Shown here: positions 32,605 to 40,190 of the stretch, in pieces
Layout: every line of letters starts with the position of its first letter
How positions within the stretch are numbered: the first letter of the stretch is position 1
Assembly: GCF_001753205.1 (NCBI RefSeq)
Contig: NZ_CP017560.1
Location: 2,356,001 to 2,420,000, forward strand
Direction of reading: 5' to 3'
Source: Sporosarcina ureilytica
Lineage (GTDB): Bacteria > Bacillota > Bacilli > Bacillales_A > Planococcaceae
DNA: 64,000 nt
The notes under the pieces: model-generated
What the model was told of the DNA's origin: nothing
Seen by the model: only the letters and a program-made list of their open reading frames with translations
The model's database searches: none
Position numbers and translations under genes: made by a program

Positions 32605-33501
32605 CTAACTTTTATTTTTTCCATTGTTGCGAAGAAATTCGTTCACTTCTTCTTTGGTTGGCATACCTGCTTGCGCACCTAGTTTTTGAACAGAAAGTGC
32701 TGCGGCAGCATTCGCAAAATGACATGCAGTTTCAACATCCTTTTTAATGCCAATTGCATAAGCAAATGCTCCGTTAAATGTATCCCCTGCCCCTGTCGTA
32801 TCGACAGCTGTAACAGAATGACTTAATATTCTGCGTGGCGCTTCGTTTTCAAAATAAACAACGCCGTCTTTTCCTTCTGTGATAATTAGCTTATCCAATA
32901 ATTTGTTCAAATCTACTTGTTTGGATAATGTTTCACGTTCTGAATGATTAGGTGTTATAAAATCTGTTTTCATCAGCAAATCGACTAGTAAATCCGCAGC
33001 AGGTGCAGGATTTAAGATGAATTTCGTTTGATGTTTTTGACACAGTCGCGCAGTCTCTTCTACAGATTCAATCGGAATTTCTAATTGTGTAATGACCACA
33101 TCACTTTTCGCGATAAGGCTTTCAAAATTTCTAACATAATCCCGAGTCGTTTCTTTATTTGCTCCTTGATAAACGATTATGCTATTGTCGCCTTCCGCTA
33201 AAGTAATCATTGCAACACCTGACGCAGAACCTGTAACCGGTTCCACACCGTTCAATAAAATATTTTCTTTTTCCAAGAACTTGAGTAGATCAGATCCAAA
33301 TTCATCGTCCCCTACCCTACCAATCATATGGACTTCTGCTCCTAATCGAGCAGCTGCAACGGCCTGATTTGCACCTTTACCTCCCGGGCTTGTATAAAAC
33401 TTTTCCCCTAGAAGCGTTTCACCTGCTTCTGGTCGCTTCGCCGCCGTCACGACCAGATCCATATTAATACTTCCAACAACTGTAATAATAGGCTTTCCCA
33501 C
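32605..33501 (-). CDS. rbsK: Ribokinase
   Basis: A 298-aa PfkB-family kinase phosphorylating ribose at O5. It opens MGKPIITVVGSINMDLVVTA; GGKGANQAVAAARLG (PfkB signature 1 region) is at about 40-54 and DTTGAGDTFNGAFAYAIG (signature 2 with catalytic Asp) at about 245-262. The GTG at 33501 has AGGAG eight nt upstream; an in-frame GTG at 33510 overlaps it. In this operon it receives the ribose released by the nucleoside hydrolase. Confidence 0.93.
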   Translation of the reverse strand: MGKPIITVVGSINMDLVVTAAKRPEAGETLLGEKFYTSPGGKGANQAVAAARLGAEVHMIGRVGDDEFGSDLLKFLEKENILLNGVEPVTGSASGVAMITLAEGDNSIIVYQGANKETTRDYVRNFESLIAKSDVVITQLEIPIESVEETARLCQKHQTKFILNPAPAADLLVDLLMKTDFITPNHSERETLSKQVDLNKLLDKLIITEGKDGVVYFENEAPRRILSHSVTAVDTTGAGDTFNGAFAYAIGIKKDVETACHFANAAAALSVQKLGAQAGMPTKEEVNEFLRNNGKNKS

Positions 33502-33518
33502 AAAATTCACTCCTAATT

Positions 33519-34493
33519 CTATCTCGTCGTACCTCTTTCAATCACTTTTGTTTCTAATTCATATATTTTCTGTTCTGGCTCTTCATTTTCAATAAGTTTA
33601 ATTAATAATCGAGATGCAACTGCTCCTAAGTCATAAATTGGTTGAGCAACAGTCGTTAATTCAGGATAAACCATTTTTCCAAACGCAACGCCGTCAAACC
33701 CAACAATTTGTAATTCTTCAGGAATTTGAATGCCTCTCTTTAAAGCGACTTTGAGAAATCCTACTGCAATTGTATCGTTACTACAAAAAACACCATCTAT
33801 ATGTGGAAATTTATCATAAAATGTATGAGCTACCTCTTCCGCAGCAGCAAGGTTAAATGCTGATTCCTCAATAACACAGCTCATATTATTTTCTTCTATT
33901 TCATCAATAAATCCTCGATAGCGATCATTTGCAGATGTAATTTCGCGTGGCCCTCGAATGTGAGCAATATTTTCTGCCCCTTTTTCGATTAATAATTTTG
34001 TAGCCTGTCGCGCACCTTCATAGTTATTTGATGTAACCGTTGGCAATCCCGAAAAACTTGCACGGTCCAATACCACTACTGGTGTATCAGAATTTAAAGT
34101 AATATCTCTTTCCGATGAATGCCCTGTCATAATCACACCATCAACATATTTTTGATTGAATAGATCTATATAAGTCTGTTCCTTTTCAGCATTTCCATCT
34201 GAATTCCCAAGCAATACTTTGTAGCCATAAATCATCGACACATCTTCAACGGCCCTAGCTAACTCCGGGAAAAATGGGTTTGTAATATCCGGCACAATTA
34301 ATCCAATCATCTTAGACGTTTTATGAAAAAGAGCCCTTGCAACAGAGTTCGGTCGATAATTTAATTTTTTAATTGCCTTTAATACCTTTCGTTCTGATTC
34401 TTCACTTACATAACCATTTTTATTCAACACTCTTGAAACTGTCGCAACAGAAACCCCTGCCTCTTTTGCTACGTCTCTAATTGTTGCTGCCAA
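33519..34493 (-). CDS. LacI-family repressor, RbsR-like
   Basis: A 324-aa regulator. The LacI HTH and hinge cover residues 1-60 (ATIRDVAKEAGVSVATVSRV and RPNSVARAL), followed by a periplasmic-binding-protein-like core starting KMIGLIVPDITNPFFPELAR and including DGVIMTGHSSE and QIVGFDGVAFGKM. The effector is probably ribose or a ribose phosphate (inference from rbsK next to it). The TTG at 34493 has GGGGTG six nt upstream. First gene of the operon, with an operator over its own transcription start. Confidence 0.88.
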   Translation of the reverse strand: MAATIRDVAKEAGVSVATVSRVLNKNGYVSEESERKVLKAIKKLNYRPNSVARALFHKTSKMIGLIVPDITNPFFPELARAVEDVSMIYGYKVLLGNSDGNAEKEQTYIDLFNQKYVDGVIMTGHSSERDITLNSDTPVVVLDRASFSGLPTVTSNNYEGARQATKLLIEKGAENIAHIRGPREITSANDRYRGFIDEIEENNMSCVIEESAFNLAAAEEVAHTFYDKFPHIDGVFCSNDTIAVGFLKVALKRGIQIPEELQIVGFDGVAFGKMVYPELTTVAQPIYDLGAVASRLLIKLIENEEPEQKIYELETKVIERGTTR

Positions 34494-34512
34494 TACAATC
34501 ACCCCTAAAAAG

Positions 34513-34563
34513 TGTGGAACCGATTACACATTTAAATATAATTTATAAATACCTCCATGTCAA
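34513..34563 (-). promoter_or_regulatory. Promoter and operator of the lacI-type operon
   Basis: TTGACA (34558-34563) and TATATT (34535-34540) are 18 bp apart on the minus strand. Directly downstream, TGTGGAACCGATTACACA (34513-34530) is a CG-centred imperfect palindrome resembling the two operators at 26.5 kb and also a cre site, so self-repression, CcpA control or both are possible. Confidence 0.7.
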
Positions 34564-34618
34564 TTCGTTTTTATAAAAATTTATTATTTAATTAGTTACA
34601 CAATCTCGATACCTCTTT

Positions 34619-34670
34619 ACAAAAAAAAGTACAGGTCTGAAAAGTTAAACGCTTTTTCAGAATCTGTACT
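34619..34670 (-). terminator. Terminator after the ssuB remnant
   Basis: Long stem AGTACAG(A)TCTGAAA-type arms (34628-34634 with 34664-34670, extended inward by TCTGAAA / TTTCAGA), followed by eight T residues on the minus strand. Confidence 0.8.
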
Positions 34671-34686
34671 ATTAATATCGGAAATG

Positions 34687-34992
34687 CTATAGATTTGATA
34701 GTTCACTTGACGTGTTAATAATCCGGTCTAGAATTTTCTTTTCTAGCAAAGCAAGCGATACATCAGAAAGTTCGCGTGGTCGTTCAGCTTTATTTTTTAT
34801 ATTTAGCGTAATCATTCCATCTTCAATTAGAATAATACGATCGGCTAATTTGACAGCTTCCCGAACGTCATGAGTGACAAGCAGCGCTGTAAATCCATGT
34901 TGTTTCCAAAGCTTTTCAATTAAATTTTGCATTTCCATTCGTGTTAATGCATCCAACGCACTAAGCGGTTCATCGTCAATGAAATGTAACAC
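34687..34992 (-). pseudogene. Truncated ssuB-type ABC ATPase
   Basis: Only the C-terminal third of a nitrate/sulfonate/taurine-type ABC ATPase remains: [20 protein letters not shown] (Walker B and D-loop), [17 protein letters not shown] (switch His) and [20 protein letters not shown], the characteristic SsuB tail. Walker A and the LSGGQ signature are absent. It begins abruptly right after the YdeI gene stop and no ssuA/ssuC is nearby, so this is a deletion remnant. Confidence 0.8.
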
Positions 34993-34998
34993 TAGAAC

Positions 34999-35589
34999 TC
35001 ATTTATCATTTAAACCTTTTCCATCAAGGATATGCTGGATATATTTTTCAACTCTAGATGTACGAGTTTTGGATTGTTTCGCTTGAGAAAAATATAGCGT
35101 ATACGCTCTTTGCCTTCCTGGTGTCAATTCTTCAAAAGCAATTTTCAATTCGGGAATATCATCGAATTTACTTTGAAGTTCTTCGGGGATCATGATTTCT
35201 GCTTTCTTTTCGACTTTCAATCCAGCTTTTTCAACTTCAATCGCTTGATAAATATAATCCTTCAAGACCGCTTCATTTTCAGTAATCTCTGAAATTGTCG
35301 TGAATCGAATTTGCCGCGCTGACTGGACATTCTCCGTTTGTTGGATAAGAATTCCCTGCGTATCCTGTAATAAAGCGCCTTTGTGAAACAGATATGCACA
35401 ATATTCCTTAAAGCCATGAATGAGAACAATGTTTTTATTATTTAACGTATAACAGGGATGATTCCATTTAAAATCTTCAGTAAGTCCACAGTCCAGTGCA
35501 ATTCTCCTCATTGCCGTAAATTCCTCTTGCCACTCTTGGGTTTTATTTAAATATTCATCAATTTTTGGATTCGTTTTACGATTTTTCAA
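34999..35589 (-). CDS. YdeI/OmpD-associated family protein
   Basis: A 196-aa protein. The N-terminal DUF1801-like domain (KIDEYLNKTQEWQEEFTAMR, then DFKWNHPCYTLNNKNIVLIH and FHKGALL) is followed by the YdeI-type C-terminus with IPEELQSKFDDIPELKIAFE and ELTPGRQRAYTLYFSQAKQS, ending in the repeated RTSRVEKYIQHIL motif. B. subtilis YdeI is similar; function not established. The TTG at 35589 has AAGGTG five nt upstream. Confidence 0.85.
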   Translation of the reverse strand: MKNRKTNPKIDEYLNKTQEWQEEFTAMRRIALDCGLTEDFKWNHPCYTLNNKNIVLIHGFKEYCAYLFHKGALLQDTQGILIQQTENVQSARQIRFTTISEITENEAVLKDYIYQAIEVEKAGLKVEKKAEIMIPEELQSKFDDIPELKIAFEELTPGRQRAYTLYFSQAKQSKTRTSRVEKYIQHILDGKGLNDK

Positions 35590-35778
35590 AGTATCACCTT
35601 CTTTCTTTTTATCGTGCAAATAACCTCTCATATATTTTAACATCGAGCATTCACAATCGCCCGATGAATTGCTCCGATACTTCTCCCGTCATACTCTAAA
35701 TAGACCCTTCAAAAGAAAAAGGATACATTTGCGACGATTATATTCTTTCATTTTTACATTCTTAACATTCTTGTTAGT

Positions 35779-35822
35779 TGTTAAGCGTCTGTTGAGCGTC
35801 TGTTAAACGTTTGTTAGGCGTC
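35779..35822. repeat. 11-bp direct tandem repeat, four units
   Basis: Four consecutive units of TGTTNARCGTY (TGTTAAGCGTC, TGTTGAGCGTC, TGTTAAACGTT, TGTTAGGCGTC) with decayed units on the right side. It sits in the 464-bp gap between ydeI and a small plus-strand gene; the rest of that gap shows nothing else clear. Confidence 0.7.
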
Positions 35823-36053
35823 TGTTACTTTAGCTGTTGCTCAAGCATCTTCGCCTAGAGAAAACCCAATGTTACCAATGTATATGTGCAGTTGACACCT
35901 TGTTAATTCGTCTGTTAGAAATCACTTCATTGTGGAATGCAAATGATATTCCACTATTTTTATATACATTAAAATTTGAATGAAAACTGTAATAACTTTT
36001 ATGGAAATGGAAAAGCTAAATCCTATATGATGTAAAACAAAGAGGTGAATCTG

Positions 36054-36191
36054 TTGACGAATGAAAAGAAAGCACCAAAAAATCCAATGACCGATAAAGA
36101 TAACGGATTAAGTTCCACACAAGAAGTAACCTACCAAGACGAATTTAAAAAAGCCAATCGCACTGCAAATCGAGAGAATAAAAATAAATAA
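36054..36191 (+). CDS. Small hydrophilic protein, 45 aa
   Basis: A short, very polar protein (MTNEKKAPKNPMTDKDNGLS start, EFKKANRTANRENKNK end) without hydrophobic segments, reminiscent in composition of small acid-soluble or other spore-type peptides, though I cannot assign it. The TTG at 36054 has AGAGGTG six nt upstream, and a terminator follows 28 bp after the stop, both supporting a real gene. Confidence 0.5.
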   Translation: MTNEKKAPKNPMTDKDNGLSSTQEVTYQDEFKKANRTANRENKNK

Positions 36192-36216
36192 AGGGTCGAT
36201 TAACTTAACCCAAAAT

Positions 36217-36260
36217 ATAAAATGCCTGTCGAGGGATTCCCTCCCCCGCAGGCATTTTAA
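36217..36260. terminator. Bidirectional terminator
   Basis: Stem AAAATGCCTG / CAGGCATTTT, with an inner GAGGGATTCCCTC hairpin, between the small plus-strand gene and the minus-strand carboxypeptidase. Confidence 0.8.
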
Positions 36261-36265
36261 TTAAT

Positions 36266-37294
36266 TTATTCTGTTGTACGATTTGTTTGGAACGGAAGTG
36301 TATCCCAGAAGGATACGTCTTTTGTTTCGATGGAACCATCTGCGATTGCACGTACCGTTGCGTCAAGTGTTGTAATTGTTTGTTTAATTAAATACCCATT
36401 ACTCTTTTGCCCTAATACATAAGAGTCATAGAAATGGTCAGACATACCCCGCATCTCAAAAAGTAGTGTGGAAATTCCGTATTCGACCGCAATCCCGTTT
36501 CGACTAATTGTTTCAGCGGAGCCACCGTTATATTTGCCTAAATGCCCCCAGCCTTTTGCTTCAATCGCATCATACACGACTGCACCAAGCTGTTTCGATT
36601 TCAATACCACGTCTTCATCTACATTTGGCGTCGTTGGATAAAGAATTGAACCGGAAACATATTTGTTGTCAATCGCACTCTGTGTACCTTGGTGATGCAA
36701 GTCAATCATATAGTCAATGTTATACTTCCGCATCACATTGTCGTGCAAAGCTTTTGTTTCAGGTTGAATCTTCGTAATATGATCTCTGTTTAAGTCAATG
36801 CCAAGCGCATTATAACGGGTTAAGTTGCGATCCCCGCTAGCCACATAGTCATCAAGGGAAAAGTCAACATCTCCCATCGCCCCGTCCGCATTTAGCATTG
36901 GTACAATCAGAATATTAACATCATCCGTAACGCCTTTCATTTTACCAGTACCAAGGTGTTTAACGAATTCAAGTGCTCCTTCAGTTGTCAATTGCTCGTT
37001 ACCGTGCTGTTGTGTTAAGAAAAGGATGGTCGGATTGTCAGGATTTTTCATATATTTGACGAGGTACAAATCTCTTCCCTTCACAGTTTGACCAATGACT
37101 TCTAGTTCCATATCCTTTTGTTTCGCATGTTCCTTTTGCAGGAAGTCAGAAAGCTCATCATAGGTGTGCAAAATAGACGTGTTTACTGTTTCATTGCCAC
37201 CGTAATTTGGGCCATTTCCAACAGCATCTACTACTGGAGTCACGCTTAGCATCATGGCTCCTGCCATTGACAATGCGAGTAACGATTTCTTCAT
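36266..37294 (-). CDS. Secreted M14-family zinc carboxypeptidase
   Basis: A 342-aa exported metallopeptidase with a signal peptide (residues 1-24, ending VVDA). Zinc ligands are in TQQHGNE (His97, Glu100) and DLHHQG (His about 200), and the catalytic Glu in LLFEMRGM (about 284). Substrate-binding NLTRYNALGIDLNRDH is present. M14 enzymes remove C-terminal residues or cut cell-wall peptides; which is not clear. It lies 47 bp after a paralogue and is probably cotranscribed with it. The start follows GGAGGA. Confidence 0.85.
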   Translation of the reverse strand: MKKSLLALSMAGAMMLSVTPVVDAVGNGPNYGGNETVNTSILHTYDELSDFLQKEHAKQKDMELEVIGQTVKGRDLYLVKYMKNPDNPTILFLTQQHGNEQLTTEGALEFVKHLGTGKMKGVTDDVNILIVPMLNADGAMGDVDFSLDDYVASGDRNLTRYNALGIDLNRDHITKIQPETKALHDNVMRKYNIDYMIDLHHQGTQSAIDNKYVSGSILYPTTPNVDEDVVLKSKQLGAVVYDAIEAKGWGHLGKYNGGSAETISRNGIAVEYGISTLLFEMRGMSDHFYDSYVLGQKSNGYLIKQTITTLDATVRAIADGSIETKDVSFWDTLPFQTNRTTE

Positions 37295-37341
37295 CTATAA
37301 TTCCTCCTTGATTGTTATATTACCTAGTCGTTCAGTCTTAA

Positions 37342-38538
37342 TCAGTTCGTCGGTCTAGATGATGTGCGAGGGATTTTCTCGTAATCTTCCGGATTCAATT
37401 CTCCTACAGAGCCGTCGGCAACAGCACTGATAATCCCCGTAAGTCCACGTTCAACGGCTTTAATAAGTCGGCCACTTTCTTTTTGCCCCATCATTTGCGT
37501 TTGACCTTTCACTTCGAACAGGACAGTTCCACTACCATTCAATGCGTAGGTTCCTAGAGCCGTTCCAGGAAGATCTAACCCTTGTGAATAAAGTGAGACG
37601 TTCGTAAATGGTGAATTTCCGTAAGACTGCAATTCATTATAAGCAGCAACGTTCAACTGCCTTGAAAAATCGTAATTATATTTGTCTTTATATTGGGCGT
37701 ACTTCGCGCCTGCAGGTGTATTCGGGTCCGGTACAAATTGCGCGGATAAGGAAAGTGTCACTTCGTCAGCTGTACCCGCAACATAGTACATTCCTTGATG
37801 GTGAATATCGATGAACGCATCTACTTTGCCATGCGCATCTTGCAATGATTTATAGACATCCCTTGCCGTTTGTGCTTCAGGCGTGATGAACCATCCTGGC
37901 TCATTTGAACGACCTGGAAAGTCTTTCGCCTCTGGTACATAATTGAGGTCTGGATTAAAGTCACGGTTTACATCAAAACCTGGATTCTTACCGTAATCAA
38001 AGCTTTGGCTTATGCCACGATCTAGGTAGTTCCAAGCTGGTGATGCCCCTTCAAGTTGAGGGAAGTCCACTAGCACTTCATTCCACGTCATACTATTTCT
38101 TCTTTTATCGCCTTCAGAAGCATCCGGATTCATCATCGGCATGAAGACCAACGTTACTTCCTCGCGAATTTCTCTCGCTTGCTTTGAGTTATTAGAAAGG
38201 TTTTTCAACATATTAAGGATTGCAACAGTTCCGGTCTTTTCATTCCCGTGGATTTCACTTTGAATCAGAATCACTTTATCACCGGTCCCAACCGTCGCTT
38301 TATAAATATCCCGACCTTGATTGGACTTACCAACCACTTCCACGTCGACAATTCCCTTGCTGGACTGCTCAATCTGTTGGAGTTGATGTTGTAGTTCACT
38401 GTAATTCGTGAACCCTGAAATCGAATACTCATGGTGATGTGTTTCCTGACCTGGACTTTCCGCCGCATATACGGGCAAAGCAAGACTCGCGCTAAGCGCT
38501 AAAATACCAATCGTACTTCCAAGTTTTCTCATAATCAT
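37342..38538 (-). CDS. Secreted M14-family zinc carboxypeptidase, paralogue
   Basis: A 398-aa exported protein with a signal peptide (to about residue 26, PVYAA). Zinc site: SEIHGNE (His97, Glu100) and FIDIHHQG (His about 245); catalytic Glu in TVLFEVKGQ (about 366). GFDVNRDFNP supplies the Asn-Arg substrate pair. It carries a longer insert than its neighbour (PDLNYVPEAKDFPGRSNEPG). Both end in a similar ISAVADGSVGELNPEDYEKI-like tail (IRAIADGSIETKDVSFWDTL in the other), showing tandem duplication. The first ATG has GGAG seven nt upstream. Confidence 0.85.
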   Translation of the reverse strand: MIMRKLGSTIGILALSASLALPVYAAESPGQETHHHEYSISGFTNYSELQHQLQQIEQSSKGIVDVEVVGKSNQGRDIYKATVGTGDKVILIQSEIHGNEKTGTVAILNMLKNLSNNSKQAREIREEVTLVFMPMMNPDASEGDKRRNSMTWNEVLVDFPQLEGASPAWNYLDRGISQSFDYGKNPGFDVNRDFNPDLNYVPEAKDFPGRSNEPGWFITPEAQTARDVYKSLQDAHGKVDAFIDIHHQGMYYVAGTADEVTLSLSAQFVPDPNTPAGAKYAQYKDKYNYDFSRQLNVAAYNELQSYGNSPFTNVSLYSQGLDLPGTALGTYALNGSGTVLFEVKGQTQMMGQKESGRLIKAVERGLTGIISAVADGSVGELNPEDYEKIPRTSSRPTN

Positions 38539-38872
38539 TCATCCACTCCTATTTGATTTTTGTCGATTTACTACTTGTCCATAACTTTTAAAAAGACAAG
38601 TAATCAATTCCTCAACAGCATAGCAAAGCAAATCCGAACAGTAAATATCTTTTGAATATTCAGTTCATAGGTAGTAGTTTATCATGTCAAATTATGACAA
38701 ACGAATGCATCCTTTGTATGGATGACTCTATTTTTCGTGGGTCGAAGTATACGGTCAGCGAAATACATTACCTATAACTATATCGACAGTTCTCATCCCT
38801 ACGAGGAATATCAGAAAGTTATTTTAAGGAGTCGATAGAATTTTAAAACTGTGATTCACGATACAGATGGCA
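38539..38872. other. Gap without a recognisable gene
   Basis: AT-rich, no convincing open frame, RNA gene or repeat. It separates the carboxypeptidase pair from the antitoxin-like remnant. Confidence 0.4.
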
Positions 38873-38962
38873 ATCCAATAGAAGGTCCCTTCAAAGAGGT
38901 TAACCCAAAGAGAAATAACCCATCAGAGCACTCAACTCAAGGATGGGTTATTTTTTATTTCT
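38873..38962 (+). ncRNA. Derelict copy of the RatA-like antitoxin RNA
   Basis: CCAATAGAAGGTCCCTTCAA and the terminator (AATAACCCATC / GATGGGTTATT, then TTTTTATTTCT) repeat the 3' half of the antitoxin RNA at 25290-25397. The match stops abruptly after TTATTTCT; no toxin frame follows on the minus strand. No strong promoter was found. It now may serve as the esterase gene's terminator. Confidence 0.6.
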
Positions 38963-38966
38963 ATTT

Positions 38967-39911
38967 TCACTTTTTAGATGTGTAATTCTTCTGAATGGCT
39001 TTCCCTACTTGTTCAATTGCTTCTCTTCCCGCATCCATTACGCCTGCCATCCAAAAGAAAGCGTGGATCATTCCTTCGTAGTTTGATAGTTCAACGTCAA
39101 CCCCAGCCTCCCTTAATCGGTCAGCATATAGGACGCCATCATCTCTAAGAGGATCATATTGTGCTGTGATGATTAAAGCCGGCGGCAACCCACTTAAATC
39201 TTTTGCTAGTATAGGCGATGCATAGGGTGAAGTTTTATCTTCTTCACTTAGGTAATGATTGGTAAACCAATCAATTGTAGCTTTATCCAATAGATAACCT
39301 TCACCATTTTCTTCCATAGATAACGTATTCCAAGCGAAGTTGGTAGCTGGATAAATTAATACTTGATAAGCAATAGATGGACCGCCCCGATCTTTTGCCA
39401 TTAGTGTAACAGCTGCAGAAAGATTCCCTCCTGCGCTATCCCCGCCTATTGCAATAAAGTTTGGATTGCCATTGTACCTAGAAATATTTTCAGCTACCCA
39501 CTTCAGTGCAGCATAACAATCCTCTGGAGCAGTTGGAAACTTAAATTCAGGTGCACGTCGGTATCCAACAGAAACGACAATAGACTCAGATGCATTCGTC
39601 AACGCTCTCACTGTACTATCCACTAGATCCAAGTCACCAATAACCCATCCTCCTCCGTGAATGTAAACAAAAATCGGAAACGGTCCTTCGCCTTCCGGAG
39701 TATAAATACGAACGTTAATTTCACCGCCATCTACCGGAACCATAACATTTTCTACATGTGCAACTTCCTCTGGAGGACCACCTGTTTGCGAAAACATTTG
39801 GGCAGAGATCCTACGATATTGTTCAGCAGTTAACTGATCGATTGCTGGAGCCCCTTTACTTACTGCAGCCAGTTGCTCTAAAAACATTTTAGCCTGTGGA
39901 TGTAACGTCAT
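38967..39911 (-). CDS. HSL-family alpha/beta-hydrolase (esterase)
   Basis: A 314-aa esterase of the hormone-sensitive-lipase group. Oxyanion motif YIHGGGWVIGDLDLVDSTVR (about residues 81-100), nucleophile GDSAGG (Ser about 154), acid in ITAQYDPLRDDG (Asp about 245) and His in GMIHAFFW (about 275). It should hydrolyse short acyl esters in the cytoplasm; no signal peptide. The ATG follows AGGAGGAG by about 5 nt. Single gene. Confidence 0.9.
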   Translation of the reverse strand: MTLHPQAKMFLEQLAAVSKGAPAIDQLTAEQYRRISAQMFSQTGGPPEEVAHVENVMVPVDGGEINVRIYTPEGEGPFPIFVYIHGGGWVIGDLDLVDSTVRALTNASESIVVSVGYRRAPEFKFPTAPEDCYAALKWVAENISRYNGNPNFIAIGGDSAGGNLSAAVTLMAKDRGGPSIAYQVLIYPATNFAWNTLSMEENGEGYLLDKATIDWFTNHYLSEEDKTSPYASPILAKDLSGLPPALIITAQYDPLRDDGVLYADRLREAGVDVELSNYEGMIHAFFWMAGVMDAGREAIEQVGKAIQKNYTSKK

Positions 39912-40035
39912 TTATACTCCTCCTATATATACTTTTGCAATGCTTGCAAAATGGAAAATGGGTTATCTAAAACTTATTGATTATGCGGAAATAAATATTT
40001 TTCGTATAAGAAGATCTACATACCAATTGATGTGA

Positions 40036-40164
40036 TCCAATAAAAAAGTACATTACAACCTAGATGAGGCGCGAAAACCAATCAGTAAGTTAAATGGATT
40101 TGAATCCAACGTACAAAAACTTGAATTTTCGCCGGATGTGAAAGAGTCGAACAATTTCAATTAA
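40036..40164 (+). pseudogene. Small open remnant without a start codon
   Basis: Forty-two codons between stops read HYNLDEARKPISKLNGFESN, then KLEFSPDVKESNNFN, protein-like but without a start or ribosome binding site. Probably the end of a lost gene next to the DUF4041 gene. Confidence 0.25.
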
Positions 40165-40190
40165 TTCCTCAGTTAGTTCGATAAAAGCTA

